Part shown: piece by piece, positions 22,765 through 35,391 of the stretch
How the letters are laid out: each line of letters opens with the position of its first letter
How positions within the stretch are numbered: position 1 is the stretch's first letter
DNA from: Zygaena filipendulae
Taxonomy: Eukaryota > Arthropoda > Insecta > Lepidoptera > Zygaenidae
Direction of reading: 5' to 3'
Assembly: GCA_907165275.2 (NCBI GenBank)
Contig: OU015650.1
Location: 10,632,001-10,696,000 of the forward strand
DNA length: 64,000 bases
The notes under the pieces: generated by a model
What the model saw: only the letters and a program-made list of their open reading frames with translations
What the model was told of the DNA's origin: nothing
Database searches by the model: none
Program-made: the position numbers and the translations under genes

Positions 22765-22930
22765 ATAAAGATTTGCTGGCAAAAGTTCTGGTAAAGCAGC
22801 ATCTCACCAATGCATTTCGATGTAAGTAACTTCAGGAGAAGAAAATATATTATACTACTGAATTGGCTATATGGACTAAGTTTCCTTCTGCCTTCCCCGG
22901 AAGGGGTAAACTTCACCAAAAAAATAAAAT
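22765..22930 (+). repeat. Dispersed repeat next to the tandem array
   Basis: AAGATTTGCTGGCAAAAGTT, CATCTCACCAATGCATTTCG, ACTGAATTGGCTATATGGAC and the hairpin CCTTCCCCGGAAGGGG. Same family as 63125-63300. Confidence 0.65.
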
Positions 22931-22932
22931 AA

Positions 22933-23185
22933 ACGTAATTCTCCGTCTACGGTAGTGATAGTGACCCTCAGTAGTGACCCTAATTAATTTGTGATAGTGA
23001 CTCAGAACAATAACAGTATAGTGATTAGTAATCAGTCTAGTTAATTTGTGTTAGTAATCACTGACTGATTACCTTATCTCTAAGTAGTTTGTGATTACCT
23101 TCTCTCTAGTTAATTTGTGCATAAGTCTAGTTAATTTGTTGTGGTCACTATCATTCATAGCTTTTCTTTGGTAAATATTCTCCGT
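22933..23185 (+). repeat. Repeat block bounded by ATTCTCCGTCTACGG, overlapping the HDDC2 promoter
   Basis: ATTCTCCGTCTACGGT occurs as a direct repeat at about 22935 and 23170. Between them GTCTAGTTAATTTGTG and GATTACCTTCTCTCTAGTT recur several times. The right copy ends about 30 bp before the HDDC2 ATG, so the block must overlap the 5' UTR or core promoter. Confidence 0.6.
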
Positions 23186-23212
23186 CTACGGTAAATACAG
23201 ACAGTACATAAT

Positions 23213-26200
23213 ATGGCACTTATACTGGAAAATAAGAAGATCCTGGAGTTTCTTGAGCTCGTTGGCCGTTTGAAGGTTGAAATTTTTGTTAATATTATTT
23301 TCCATTATCGTGTTGGTTGGGACCATGTTAAACAAAGGTGCAAGCAGTTCAGTAGAACCGTTCACGAGGTTCTGGAAAGCGTAGGGACGGTATCTAAGCT
23401 ATCTGAACTGGATCTAATTATCTCCTGTGACTATTTATTCGCTTCAGAGCGTGTGTGGGTCATTTTTCGCACATTTCCGAAATCAAAATAGATGCGAAAT
23501 GGACCCCTTATCTAAGACTAGAGAGGCTGGGGTCCTGCTTGCACCCGAGTGCTACAAGGGCTAGAGATGTCACTGCATGGTTATCCCAAAAACATTGAAA
23601 CCGCCATGTCTGTAGTCTAAACTTATATGTTTCTATTTAATTTGCAGCATGTGAAGAGAACTGGTTGGGTGCTTTGTGATATAAATGAGTGTGAATCAAT
23701 TGCTGGCCATATGTATCGTATGGGCCTAATGACATTCTTGCTCACTGAGGAAAATGATCCTGTCCATCTGGATCGGTTTAAGTGCCTCCAAATAGGTATG
23801 TTTTATACTAAGTACCTATCACTTTTGCTTTGTCACCTGTAGTGTTTGTATCTTATATTATTGTATCTCGTATTAAGTAGATAGTAAGTAGATATTAAGT
23901 AGATATAATACATTGTCTCATCTACCCCTGAGAGGGTATAAAGAAATATCATGTAGGTATAAAGATTGTCAACATCACCGACAAGAGTGTTTGTTGGGTG
24001 CGGAGCGAGTCGGATGTGCCCTTGAATCTGGTAGTAGTCGTGAGTCAGTGATAAACCTATACCTAGTGAGGTTTCCCTGTAGTGGTGATGAACACTACAT
24101 TACCATCAGCATGCTCTGGTTGTTGCTCAATTTAATGGTGATGTTAATACAGAATTTTCCACCACCCAATAATGAAAAATGAAAATAAACAATTAGGTCA
24201 CTGAACACATTTTGTTTTATAAAATATACCTACTTGTATGTAACATAAATATATTTTGACTATACTGCTGTGGTATAACTAAAAAGCCAGTATCCGACAT
24301 CTGGTCAATTTTTAACTTTTAATGCTACATTAATAAGAAAAAAAAATTATGCACAACCATGTATATTTGCAGTTTTTCTATATCCTGAATAGTTGACATG
24401 TAAGTCGATGATTCATAAGATTTTAGAAAAAACTGATTTATTAACTAAAATGAAATAAACACCTTATCATGAAAATATGTTTACAATATGAAAAGCAAAT
24501 AATTCGAAAGTATTTTGATTGACTTGATCTATTTTTTGATACCATCAAGTGTCCAATAGGTAGGTGTTATGAGTGTAAGTTTTTGAGGTGAGGCCGCCTA
24601 GTTACACTGGTTTAAATGTTTTTTGGGTGAATATACGGTATTTGAGTTTTTTGTGTCCCAAAAGGAAAATTATTCTGTTTAATTTGATATTAATAATTTG
24701 ACTAATCAACATTATTTTTGCATTTGTAATATATTGATAAGGGCCAGAAGATTTTTAATTTTTTTTAAATTTTATAGCCTCCAGGAGAAAATGTGTTATC
24801 AGGGGAGTGACACCATTGGCAGAGTAGTGACAAATTGAGGTAGAAAAGTGACAAGCTATTAATTATTAGCTAAGAAACTTAAATAATATTAAATAAAACA
24901 CATAAATAAATATTATTTCGAATTTTTTTATGCATAGAATACAATCAGTCTCTACAGTTATATAATAAAACGAATGGTTTGATTTCTTTGGTTGGTTTTG
25001 TTATCAATTCAATTCAATTCAATATCTTAAGTCTTAATTACCCAAATTAAATGTCATTAATCAGTCTCATCTGAGAATCAAAAAATTAAGTATCTAGCTA
25101 TGGTACTTACCTTTCAGTGTCAAGGCTATCTAAACAATTAAAAAATATCATGGTATACATGGTACAGTATAAAGGGATACTATAATTTTTTAAAAGAACA
25201 GTATCAATCTTTTCTGCTAAACTAAATGTTTTGTACTTAAATACTAAGCAATCAAAACTTTACTTATCAAAACATCTACTGCCTCTGGAAACTTATAAAA
25301 TACTCTGTAAAGTATATTTAACACGGGTATTATGGTCAAAATCTCTTCCCATTTAACATCAGACAATCGGAATATTCCCGCCACACGCAAAATAGGCGCT
25401 TGGACGTCGAGTTGCAGAAACCAGCCCGCTAACAAATACAAATACAAATACATCAGACACGTTATTTTCATCTACGTATATTTTAAAGAGTACCATCTGC
25501 CTTATAGAGATCTTTAGAAAAGTAACCCTGACCCCTCTGTCTTCTTCATCAAAATTAGACGAACATACACCAGCATACTGCATATTATCTATGTTTTTTT
25601 ATCATTAACTAGCTGTCCCCGTGGTTTCACCCGTGAAAATTTCGGAGATCACGCAAGAATTTTGGGATACAAAGTACCTATGTCCTTTTCTGTACCCCTG
25701 ACAATGTGTATACATATAAAATTTCATGAGATTTCACTGGCGTTAATTTCAGAGTTCCCACGGGAATTTCGAGATAAAAAGTACCCTATGTCCTTTTTTG
25801 TTCCTCAACATGTGTACAAAATTTCATGATGATCGATTGAGCCGTTAAGGCCTGAAAGCGTAAAAAATAGACAAAGTTACTTTCGCATTTATAATATTAG
25901 TAGTCTGGTATTCCACAAGTACTGTTCTTGACAGACTTAGCATTTTATTCATTAGGTATCTATAATTTAATCCGACTAGTAGATGTTTGTGGAATCATTT
26001 GGTTTTGCACATCTTCCTTAGGATCTGTGTATGTATACTGCAGCAACAATATTCAATTTCGATTTATCGTTTTGGGTGTATTTAATGTCGCCTAAGTGGA
26101 AGTGAAGATAAAAGTACTACAAAAACCGCTAAGGGTCTTCATGTACAACATATTTCTCAATAGGTTTCCTCGTAGTTGATGTACTGTCAGTATACCAGCA

Positions 26201-28758
26201 AATGTTTCTTTTGATGCTTGTGTACCTTTTGACGTAATTGTTTAATTTCAATTTTTTTTTTTATTGAAATTTTTTCAGTATTATTTCAGTAATGTCTTTA
26301 ATACTCTTAATTTATCCCTTTTCCTTTTTTCGTTGGTATTTTAGCTTTTATTTCTCTTTAAATTCAGCATTTTTGACCAGACCCTTTTTAAATTCATGGT
26401 AACGTAATTTCTCTGCTCAGCGCTTTTTTTCTAGCCCCTATTCCCTTGTTTGCTCTTTTTTAACATTCCTCATTGAATCCAAGTAAAGGTAATGGAGTAT
26501 CTAGAACAAATGAAATAAATAACATAAAGAAATATCAAAGAAACTAAATTTCGTCACTCCCCTGCGGCGAATGTACTTACCCTGGCACAGTAAATGCCAG
26601 GGAAGTGACGCCAGGAAAGTAAGGAAATTGCAAATTATCCACAAAAACACTCTCATTCGTTTTTCCTATCACAATGTCACGTAATATATAGCATCTACAC
26701 ACAATAAGTATTGTATTGAACTAATTTACAATTACGGGACGATAAAATTTAAAAACATATACTCACCCCTTGGAAATACTGCAACGACTGGCACAACCCC
26801 GCTCCCCGACACTGAATTGAAAACAGACGCAAATTTTTTTAAATTTTGCTCCACGCCGTTATCTTGCTTTTTACTTTACTCCACGCGTCATTCTATGTCA
26901 AAGACATACTTTAGCAGTTTTATGTCTATTTTTTAGTCTTTGAAATTCGCCAGGTGACGTGACATTATTGTAATGGGACGTGAAATGAGAGAATTTTTTT
27001 TTGTAATAATCAATAATTTGACTATGTATTTTGATAAAATATGTTTCGATGTTTATTTAGGTATATGATAATATTGGTAGAAAACCTAATACCATAAATA
27101 TTAAAAGCATTAGGCCCTGAAAATTATAAAATCTACTAATGGGGTAAGGCCAGGGTAGTATACATGTATTTTAAGGCATTAATGCCTAAAATTAAAAATT
27201 ATCGCGAATTAACTACGTGGGCCGAATAAAAGACGATATTCTTTATTATTTAAGCATATGGTATTAACAATATGATTATTTTAACATAAATTTGTCTAAG
27301 GACCGTTGAAATTCAAATAGCGTAGGTATATTCACCCTTTCACATGTTACTTCAAACAAGGGGCACTAAATAGTTAAAATATATTTTAGTTGGTAATGAA
27401 GGTAGACATAGAACTAACGGCCGCACTAACGGCCGCACTCAGAGTCAACTTTAATGATTACTTAGTTAAGTATAGATTTTTAAAACAAAACTGCCGCAAT
27501 TTCTAAGTTTAATAAATTAATGTTAATTGTCATTTGACTAATTAAGTTACATCTCATTAAATGCCAATTAACATTAATTTACTGAACGTCTCTGATTGCG
27601 GCAGTTTTGTTTTAAAAATCTATACTTAACTAAGTAATCATTAAAGTCGACTCTGAGTGCGGCGGTAAAACAACTGCTTAATGATTTCCTACTTAATTTT
27701 AAGTAAAGATTTTTAAAACAAAATTGCTGCAATCAGAAACGTCCATTAAATCAATGTTAGTTGGCATTTGACTAATTAAGTTAGATTTAGTTAAACGACA
27801 GTTAGTATTAATTTAAATATTTATTATTTAAAAAACTAAAAAGCTAAAAATAACAAAATATTGATTTAATTCAAAAGACATAAATACACGTAATATTATT
27901 GGTTTACCGTTTATGCTACCACTGATCGGCTACGGTTCAAGTGCTAAGAAATAATCTTATGCAACACACTTAAAGTAAATTTTTATCCAGAGAAATATTT
28001 ACTCTGTGAAATCCCAGGAAAAAGTTATTTTTATTTCTTGTTGATTTTTATTTCAGCCCTAGTGCACGATCTTGCTGAGTGTATTGTGGGTGATTTAACA
28101 CCACATTGTGGTGTAACCCCAGAAGAGAAACACCGCAGGGAAGACGAAGCTATGAAAACAATTGTTCAATTGACAGGCATTGCTGGTGACAGAATGTACG
28201 AGTTGTTTAAGGTATGATCATACCTTCTCTCTGGGTATGATAATAAGTTATTTACTATTAAGAAATTTCTCATAATTAATAAAAAATAAAACTGGGCACC
28301 AACATGTTTAAGGTATTAGTAAGATAAAATATTTACTCTTTGAAGAACTAAAAAGCTGTTGTCTTCTTACACACATTGAGTGACTATTTTTTTATTATTC
28401 ATTTTGCAGCAGATAATCTTAACAACAACAAAAAAGGAACCAAAACTGCTAATGATGGTTTAAAACTCATGTCATTCAACCAAATTCGGAAAAAATAATT
28501 ATAATCAATTAAAACTTACAGGAATACGAAGATCAAAGTACGCCTGAAGCTAAATTCGCCAAGGATCTCGACAGGTACGACATGATACTTCAAGCATTTG
28601 AATATGAGAAACGTGAAAATAAACCAAGAAGACTGCAAGAATTCTTCTCGGCAACAGAAGGGAAATTTAATCATCCCTTCATCCAAGGCTTAGTGGAAGA
28701 ACTGTATAAGCAAAGAGAGGAGTTTGAGAATAAGTTTTTAGTAAATGGAACTGCATAA
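23213..28758 (+). CDS. HDDC2: HD-domain 5'-deoxynucleotidase HDDC2, 200 aa, 4 exons
   Basis: Exons 23213-23275, 23648-23795, 28057-28211 and 28522-28758 join in frame to 201 codons including TAA, matching the roughly 200-aa size of the family. The HD metal-binding set is visible: His ~42 in AGHMYRMG, His74-Asp75 in LVHDLAECIVGD, and Asp ~137 in KDLDRYDM. HDDC2 (yeast/bacterial YfbR-like) dephosphorylates deoxynucleoside 5'-monophosphates in a divalent-metal-dependent reaction. The ATG is the first in the exon and is followed by the conserved leucine-rich N-terminal helix (ILEFLELVGRLK). Intron 2 is unusually long at 4.3 kb and holds Helitron and MITE copies. All four junctions have GT..AG; the exon 1 donor (AAG|GTTGAA) is weak. 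No clear AATAAA was found just downstream. Confidence 0.93.
23796..25608. other. HDDC2 intron 2, first part
   Basis: Intronic. The plus frame 23913-24182 and minus frames around 25244-25583 have no recognised domain. AGGGGAGTGAC near 24798 and its inverse near 26555 may mark an old inserted unit, but the ends are too short to be sure. Confidence 0.4.
25609..25905 (-). mobile_element. Two fused Helitron-like copies
   Basis: CTAGCTGTCCCCGTGGTTTC at the left; GACAATGTGTATACATATAA; then a second GAGTTCCCACGGGAATTTCG block and CAACATGTGTACAAAATTTC, ending CGCATTTATAATATTAGTAG. The second copy replaces the 5' part of the first. Confidence 0.65.
27432..27663. mobile_element. Foldback MITE with GCCGCACTC ends
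   Basis: About 70-bp terminal arms differ by one base: GCCGCACTCAGAGTC(A/G)AC at the ends, then TTAAGTATAGATTTTTAAAA and CTGCCGCAAT, with a further inner palindrome around TTAATGTTAATTG. The left end is itself duplicated (CGGCCGCACTAACGGCCGCACT). A diverged full-length relative lies at 53545-53815. Confidence 0.75.
27690..27835. mobile_element. Half copy of the same MITE
   Basis: TTAAGTAAAGATTTTTAAAA, TTGCTGCAATCAGAAACGTC and TTAGTTGGCATTTGACTAAT match one arm and the centre of the element at 27432. The other end is missing. Confidence 0.55.
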
Positions 28759-28975
28759 TGTAACGTAGCACGGTTTATTGTATGTATTTTTTATATGTAT
28801 AATAGAGGCTTTTTTCGCCTCTTGATGACACTGTTAAACTCGTTTTGTTTTTAAATAGGTTTTAAACTAAATTAATCTCGTAATAATATGTATAATGTGG
28901 TGTAGTTAAAAAGTATATTGGAATAGGTTACTTACTTACCAGTAGTTTGATGGCAAACATAACATTATCTTTGTA

Positions 28976-29163
28976 CTAGCTGTTCCCCGCGGTTTCACCC
29001 ACGATAAGTTCGGAGTTCCCGCTGGAATTCCAGGATAAAAAGTACTCTATGTCCTCTCTATCTCTGACAACGTGTATGCAAAATTTCATGATGATCGGTT
29101 AAGCCGTTAAGCCGTGAAAACGTAACAAACAAACTCACTTTCGCATTTATAATATTAGTAAGC
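28976..29163 (-). mobile_element. Full-length Helitron-like element
   Basis: CTAGCTGTTCCCCGCGGTTT, GACAACGTGTATGCAAAATT, GTTAAGCCGTGAAAACGTAA and CGCATTTATAATATTAGTAA in the canonical order. It lies 220 bp beyond the HDDC2 stop codon. Confidence 0.75.
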
Positions 29164-29503
29164 ATTTAACACTGGTCATAGCTAGTGCCTATACATAACC
29201 CAGCAAACACTTTTTTATTGTTGTATTTAGCTTAATATTACAACTAGTATAGGACCACATGCGAAGAAAAGTTTGTTTTATTGGTATGACGACATTTCTT
29301 TTTTCCAGAATGTCGATGCATTTACCATTGTTAAGTTAACTATGACTAAATATTTTTTTATGATTGTTATTGTCCCATGAATTAATGATTTATGTTTATT
29401 ATTTTTAAGTTTCAGTCAGTATACGAGTGAATAATAATAATATTACTTACGCTTAATAATAATTCCCTTATAATCCCGGTCGCATATATGGACGGTTACC
29501 GCG

Positions 29504-29606
29504 TCTTGTTCCCGATAAGGTTAGCAAAACACGGCAGCCGAAGGCGTCAATTTCATACAATAGAAAAGCTTTTGGGTTCTTCTAACCTTATCGAGGAACC
29601 GAATGC
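29504..29606. repeat. Inverted repeat pair
   Basis: GTTCCCGATAAGGTTAG and CTAACCTTATCGAGGAAC are near-perfect reverse complements about 70 bp apart. The small open frame over them is a consequence, not a gene. Confidence 0.5.
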
Positions 29607-29864
29607 CAAAACTATGTGTATGCGATTGAGCTTAAATTTCATAATATTAAAGTTATTACTGTCTACTAGCTATTTGTCACCCAAAAATCCCCTACTGTGG
29701 TATCCCACCTGGTGCATGCCGATTGCCGGGATGTCGGGCCATAGATATACGAAGTTGTTAGTTGTATCCAGCAATTTGTAAAGTTCTATCTACAGTGGTG
29801 TAGACTCACATTTGTTGAATCTTGTCGTTAGTGCAGTAGACTACTAGATTAGAGTAGTACCTAC

Positions 29865-30202
29865 CAGCGTTGCCAGACTTTTTTTTGCAAGTTGGGATTT
29901 TGAAACTTTTTGAGTAAAAAAAAAACGCGGGATTTTTTCTTCGAAAGCAGGACTTAGTAAAAAACGTACTAGACAAACAGATGTTTGTTTGTTTTTGTTT
30001 GTTTTTTTCAACTTCTGAATAAAAAAAAAAAAAAAAAAACAAAAATGTTACAATAAGAGATATACAGCCACGCTGCAACGCACGACCGAGTTATCCTCGA
30101 AAAGCGGGACTGAGCCTGTCCGGCGCGGGATATTTAAGTTTGATTCCCGATTGATTGATTTGATTTGAAGTCCCGCCGAAATCGGGACTTCTGGCAACGC
30201 TG
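29865..30202. mobile_element. TIR element with 12-bp direct flanks
   Basis: TIR CAGCGTTGCCAGA at the left and the inverse TCTGGCAACGCTG at the right. AGTAGTACCTAC directly repeats at 29853-29864 and 30203-30214. Inside, GCGGGA motifs recur near both ends (ACGCGGGATTT, AAGCGGGACTG, GGCGCGGGATA) beside long A and T runs. No ORF. Confidence 0.7.
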
Positions 30203-31089
30203 AGTAGTACCTACCTAAAAAAGTTCAACTAAGTAGGTACTAAAAAAATGTTTCTTCGTCAGTAGTCGAACTCGATCTTTGATACTGATTGTACCTATCT
30301 ACATGTAGCAGTTAATCGATAAATATAATTTTTATGTTTAATCTTTTTATTATTCTTTCGAAAAGTATCATTACAGTCTGCGACTGATAAGCGATATTAC
30401 TTAAGTACAATTTCTTTATTGATTTAGGTATATGAAATGTTGTATTTACTCATAGGATAAAGACCAGTAATTAAAAGCGTATATTCAACTTAGTTCTATT
30501 GCAATGTCCCAAAAGGCAATGACTGCGCCGTCCTATGAGTGAGCAACTGGACCTAGCGATGCATCATTTGCTTTTCGTATGCGATGTTGACTTCCGACTT
30601 GATTAGGTATACCTCGTTCTACCTAATTAGTATTGACCCCTAACGGTGAATGGATGATTGTGAGTTTTCTAAAAGCGTGGTTTTTCCCCATAGACGTATA
30701 AAAAGCGTTTAAGTAACCTTTTAAGGTTGTTGGGGTATGATCCGGCCACTGAATCCGGTGGACCGAACCCGCCGAACAAGATTTCGCAGATGTGAGAGTG
30801 CTAAGACCAACACTACTTTTTAACGTTAAAATAAGTGTTGAGATCCGACCATACCTACCTACCTACTTATGCTTTTCATATCTAGAATTATACTAGTTGC
30901 ATGGAGAGTATTCTACATTTTATAATATTATTAAGCATTGAGTTTGTTTTATAATAAAAATCGTAATAATTTAATGTGTTTAATATTCAATGAAATTTAA
31001 AACACAACCTTTTTGGACACTCCTAAACTATGCAAAAAGTTACCGCATAGAAGACGAGGCACCAGCTAGGCAGCTCCATTAAGTATCCA

Positions 31090-31945
31090 TCTATACATAT
31101 AAAATGCTTTGTCCAGAATGACTGATGGATCAACGCATAGCCTAAACCGCTGATCTTAGAGACCTGAAACTTGGAGGGTGTGTTCTTTGTATGACGTAGC
31201 CATCCGATAAGAAAGAATTTTTGAAAATTCAACCCTTAAGGGGATGAAAAGGGGTTGCAAAGTTTGTATAGAACAATTCCGCGGGAAATTATCGCGGGTG
31301 AAACCGAGCGGGACAGCTAGTATTATATAAAGTGCTGTCCAATGACTGACTGATGGATCAACGCACAGCTTAAACCGCTGATCGTAGAGACCCTGAAACT
31401 TGAAAGGTGAAAAAGGGGTGACAAAGTTTGTATGGAACAACGTGTTTTCTGGAAGAAATTATCCGAAACAGTTGGGCCGATTTTGACAGGACCTTCACTG
31501 CTTATTAGCTGATGTTATAAGGAGTAAATCAGGCTACATGCTTTGGAGCTCCTGCGGGAATTCCGAAACTGACACAGGTGAATCTCCGAAACGGTTGGAC
31601 CAATTTTGATGGGACTTTCACTGCTAATTAACTGATGTTATACGGCGTCAATTAGGCTACTTTGGCGATTCTGCGGCAATTTTTAAACTCACGCGGGTGA
31701 AACCGTGGGAAACAGCTAATGAATACATATAAAAGCAGAAACTGACCGACTAATCGATCAACGCACATCTGAAACCGCTAGGTCTACAACCAAGAAATTT
31801 TGCACAAATATTCCTTAAGTGACGTAGATGTGCACTAAGAAAGGATTTTTGAAAATTAACCAAAAAGGGGTTGCAAAGTTTGTATGGAACATTTCCGCGG
31901 GAACTCGGACATCATCGCGGGTGAAACCGCGCGGGATAGTGATAT
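31090..31945 (+). mobile_element. Cluster of four longer-subtype Helitron-like copies
   Basis: Units end at CAGCTAG (31317-31320), about 31440, CAGCTAAT (about 31719) and GGGATAGTGAT (about 31942). Two units carry CTGATGGATCAACGCA, AAACCGCTGATC and AAGGGGTTGCAAAGTTTGTA; the third carries GTTGGACCAATTTTGATGGG blocks. At least the first two are head to tail without spacer. Confidence 0.65.
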
Positions 31946-32037
31946 TATAATTAGTATATCATTGCTCCATAGTCCCGCCACATTACAAGCGTGTGAGCGT
32001 CTCGTGAACAAAACAAACCAAATAGGCAGACACTAGC

Positions 32038-32107
32038 GTGTTTGGCACAAACTTCAAACCGATCAGAGGTAGGCAGGCAGCATCGGTTTGAAGTTTGTTC
32101 CAAACAC
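32038..32107. repeat. 26-bp-arm hairpin
   Basis: GTGTTTGGCACAAACTTCAA plus ACCGAT at 32038-32063 pairs with 32082-32107 with one mismatch, across an 18-nt loop. Probably a minimal foldback element. Confidence 0.7.
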
Positions 32108-32300
32108 AGTAGGTAAGCAGCACACACCAATAATAACGCGCATTTTTGTCTTGCGGATTAAATCGGTATTTCATTTATTATTTTCATTATTTATTAATCC
32201 AATCCATAATCCAGTTACAGTTGAAAAGGGTTTGTGTATTTTATTTCTGGTCAGAAGCGAGCCAACCGATGACAGGGTGTGTGCTTGAACCTAATGCTTG

Positions 32301-32473
32301 CACTACATTATCGCCGATGATCATTGGTGTGATCGGCGATTATGTGAACACCTGAACGCAACCACAGGCGATTCCCTTTGATGCGTGCCCAAAAACAGAC
32401 AACGTACAGCCGAGTATGCCCTCTACACTATCGTGCTCTCGCATAATCGTCTGTACTGGGCGATAATGTAGTG
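32301..32473. mobile_element. Small TIR element
   Basis: Perfect 15-bp ends CACTACATTATCGCC and GGCGATAATGTAGTG. The inside has repeated GGCGAT/ATCGCC motifs (GATCGGCGATTATG). No clear target duplication. Confidence 0.65.
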
Positions 32474-32836
32474 GAGCCATTAGAGTATGTAGTTAAATGA
32501 AACATCAGATTTATAGGTATAGTTGATACTTAACCTAAGTTTATTGTACAAAAATGGGTATTTGAATTGAATGGATACACACCAATTCAGTCAAACTAAC
32601 AAAGATTCGCGTAAATGCTAAGATAATTATTGTGACAACCCTATAAACACTCAAGCTACAATCAGATCTAACACAAGTATCAGTTGCAAAATTTCATGTT
32701 TAATTTTTTTGGAACAATTACCATCATTACAATACTGATTATTACTCACAGAGGACATTGCAAAAAGGAAGTTTACTTGAGTATGGTAGATGAAACTTAA
32801 ATTTAAAGAAAATTATTAAATCTAACGTTGCTTAAT

Positions 32837-32842
32837 TTTATT
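32837..32842 (-). promoter_or_regulatory. Candidate polyadenylation signal for SERF
   Basis: AATAAA on the minus strand about 105 nt beyond the SERF stop codon. Confidence 0.45.
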
Positions 32843-32945
32843 TATATTATATTATTATCACTTATAAAATTTTATTTTACAGCAACAAAAACCCAAAAGT
32901 GATTGTTCATATTTGAAGACTGATGAATCATCTCCAACATTATAC

Positions 32946-34554
32946 TTAGTTATTTACTGTTGGTTTTTGAGTATCCACCCCTGCTTGCTCCTCTTTTTTT
33001 CGTTGCTTCTCTCGCATTAATTCAGCATCTCTAAAACAATATAATAATTAACAATATAATAATTCGTTCTATGTAATTTTTTACAAGAAAAATGTCAAAA
33101 GGCATACAGCAAATACAAACAATATCATCTTTTTTTTTTTCAAAAAGTGAAACACTTTTTTCTGTATGACTAACCACTTTATGTTGTTGCTTATCAAATA
33201 TTTTAAATTCATAATGATTATCATGCTAATAGGTACTTCCAATGTAAAAGTTTGTGTGAGTTAGTATATTAATTTGTAACTCCTTTACTCTGAAAAAACT
33301 GCTTGGATATGAATGAAATTTGAAAGGGAGATAAGGTGAATTAATATTATGCTTTGAGCAAAAATATTGTTTTATATTGTATACATAAATGAGTTATGTT
33401 TACTAGCAAATATTTTGTGAAACTTGTTTACAACAGCTATACAATGAATATAATATTACCTATCATAATAGCATTAAATACATAATAATATTGAACTTTT
33501 TTGATATTGATATTATTTGATATATTGATATTGCTATACTGTGGGCTACAACAGTAATGCTGGTTTACAGATATTCTCATTTTGACTCAATTCTGCAAGT
33601 CTTATGAGGCCCACAGTGATTGACCACTTCTCAGTGTCATAGGTATTCACTGGCAACACACACTAGTTAGACTTTCATCTTGAGACACTACAGAATATGG
33701 GACGAAAAATCGCCTTGCAACCTTCCCACCGCTGCTCAACAGTTGAAATTGAGTATTGACTTCTTTTTTTAAATTGGACTTACCCAATCGGCCTATTTGT
33801 CCCAAGTACACAAAATTTGAGTGTCACAGGAGTGAGTATAAACTACAATATGTGTGTATGACATAATGTTTATCTTGTCTGTTCATCTTAAGACCCACTG
33901 ATTGCTCAAAATTTCACTGGATATTGTGTGTTTCTATTATGGATCTGTTTATTTGAAGCTGTATACTATAACATAGAATCTTAATAAAAAAAAAAATCTG
34001 TCTATTATGCCACACGTGTTATGTAAATGTGTAAACACCAATGTAAATAATGCAAAATTGTATAGCAAGTATTCACTTTTAGACACTAGAATTTCTCTTG
34101 TTTAGAAGGTTCTTATAATGGCCCCATAAATGTTACACATGACTAATTATTACTCTGAACAATGTGATTAGTAATACTTTATTCTTTTACCTATGTTTTC
34201 TCTCAGACAGAGACATTCCAGTCTTATCACTGGCTGCCTTTTTCTTTTGCATCTCCTGTTGTTTTTTCTGGTTCTTCTGGCGAGCCAGTTCCCTCTGGTT
34301 TCCACCTGTAATTTATACAAGCATAACAAATTTGAGTAATGTAACAATGATGTGAGGCAAACGAGATATGCATGCTCAGCGAAACCGACTAGAATATTCC
34401 AAATAGATTTTTATACCTGCGAAGGTAATTTTAGATTGAATGAAACATTTCTGGTCAAACCTTAACCTCTAAATTATAAATTTATTTAATTCACTGGCAA
34501 AGATAGCTGTACATTTTAATCTAATACACTAAACTTAGCAGACTTACGGGTCAT
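32946..34554 (-). CDS. SERF: SERF-family small EDRK-rich factor, 68 aa, 3 exons
   Basis: Exons 34554-34548, 34305-34191 and 33030-32946 join in frame to 69 codons with TAA. Exon 1 holds only ATG ACC C, and the Arg codon is split at the junction, giving MTRGNQRELARQKNQKKQQ, the signature N-terminus of the SERF/4F5 family. The rest is a lysine/glutamine/glutamate-rich, low-complexity chain (KAASDKTGMSLSERKHRDAE, then REKQRKKEEQ), with no cysteine and no membrane segment. Family members are small, charged, largely disordered proteins known to modulate aggregation of amyloid-prone proteins and to bind RNA. The length equals that of animal SERF proteins. Too short and fragmented to be seen as a single ORF. 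It faces HDDC2 tail to tail and diverges from NTAQ1. Confidence 0.93.
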
Positions 34555-34800
34555 CTTTACCAATTTTCAAGGATTTTGTCCGACGTAATATCACAATACT
34601 AGGACCGGACGATACGCTAGTCCGGTCGAAACCTAGGACAACGCACCGCCCTTCTTGGAACCAATTTGAAGAAAATTAGCTAACAATCGAAAAAGATTCT
34701 GGATTTTGAAAAAGGTCACAAACATAAAACAATAACTATTGCCACCTGACGCTTGTGACTATCAAAATTATAATCTCAATTAATGGCGACTAAAAGCCAA

Positions 34801-35075
34801 TAGGGATGTAAAAATAATCGATTTTTATTTGAATCGATTTTTAATATCAAAAATCTACTTTTAATAAATCGTTTCTATAAATCTATGTCACCCCCACATT
34901 TAAATTTTGATTGTAATAAATGGTTAGGAATGTGAAAAAAAAATTATTTGGATACCTTTTTTATTATATTTTTTTTATAATAGTCGATTTTTTTAATAAT
35001 AGGAATCGATTATATTGGAGAACAGCAAAATCGATTTAAAATTAATCGATTGTTTTCTTTGCATGTACATCCCTA
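34801..35075. mobile_element. TIR element rich in ATCGAT
   Basis: Ends TAGGGATGTA and TACATCCCTA. Near each end AATCGATTT motifs recur (six or more in the element). No clean target duplication; the ends resemble hAT-type termini. It lies about 250 bp upstream of the SERF start. Confidence 0.6.
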
Positions 35076-35391
35076 AAACCAATGTTGCCAAATACGGAAA
35101 TTGGGAATACCTACCCGAAACTACTCTGATAGCCACACTTTTTCCTACAACATCTAGTAGTTTTGTTTTCATTGATTTCAGATAATTAATACTTAGCGCC
35201 AAGTTTCCGGCAAGTTTCTTCCGATCTTGTCCACAATATAATACATTAAAGACGAATAGGCACTAATAGAAATCAGACGACCACCGCGCTGGTCCATAAA
35301 AAAAAAACCTTTTTTAAATTTTGTGCGAGTTCGTGTTCGATCTTAGGAGGACCCTTTAGAGGAAGTTCAGATACCTATTTTAACCAAAAAA

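Noticed and set aside
25244..25583. Minus-strand ORFs with a hydrophobic segment inside HDDC2 intron 2
   Set aside because: Looks like a receptor-type fragment at first sight, but repeats of TTTGTA explain the hydrophobic run and no partner exons were found.
29488..29781. 97-codon plus-strand ORF
   Set aside because: Overlaps an inverted repeat pair and has no domain.
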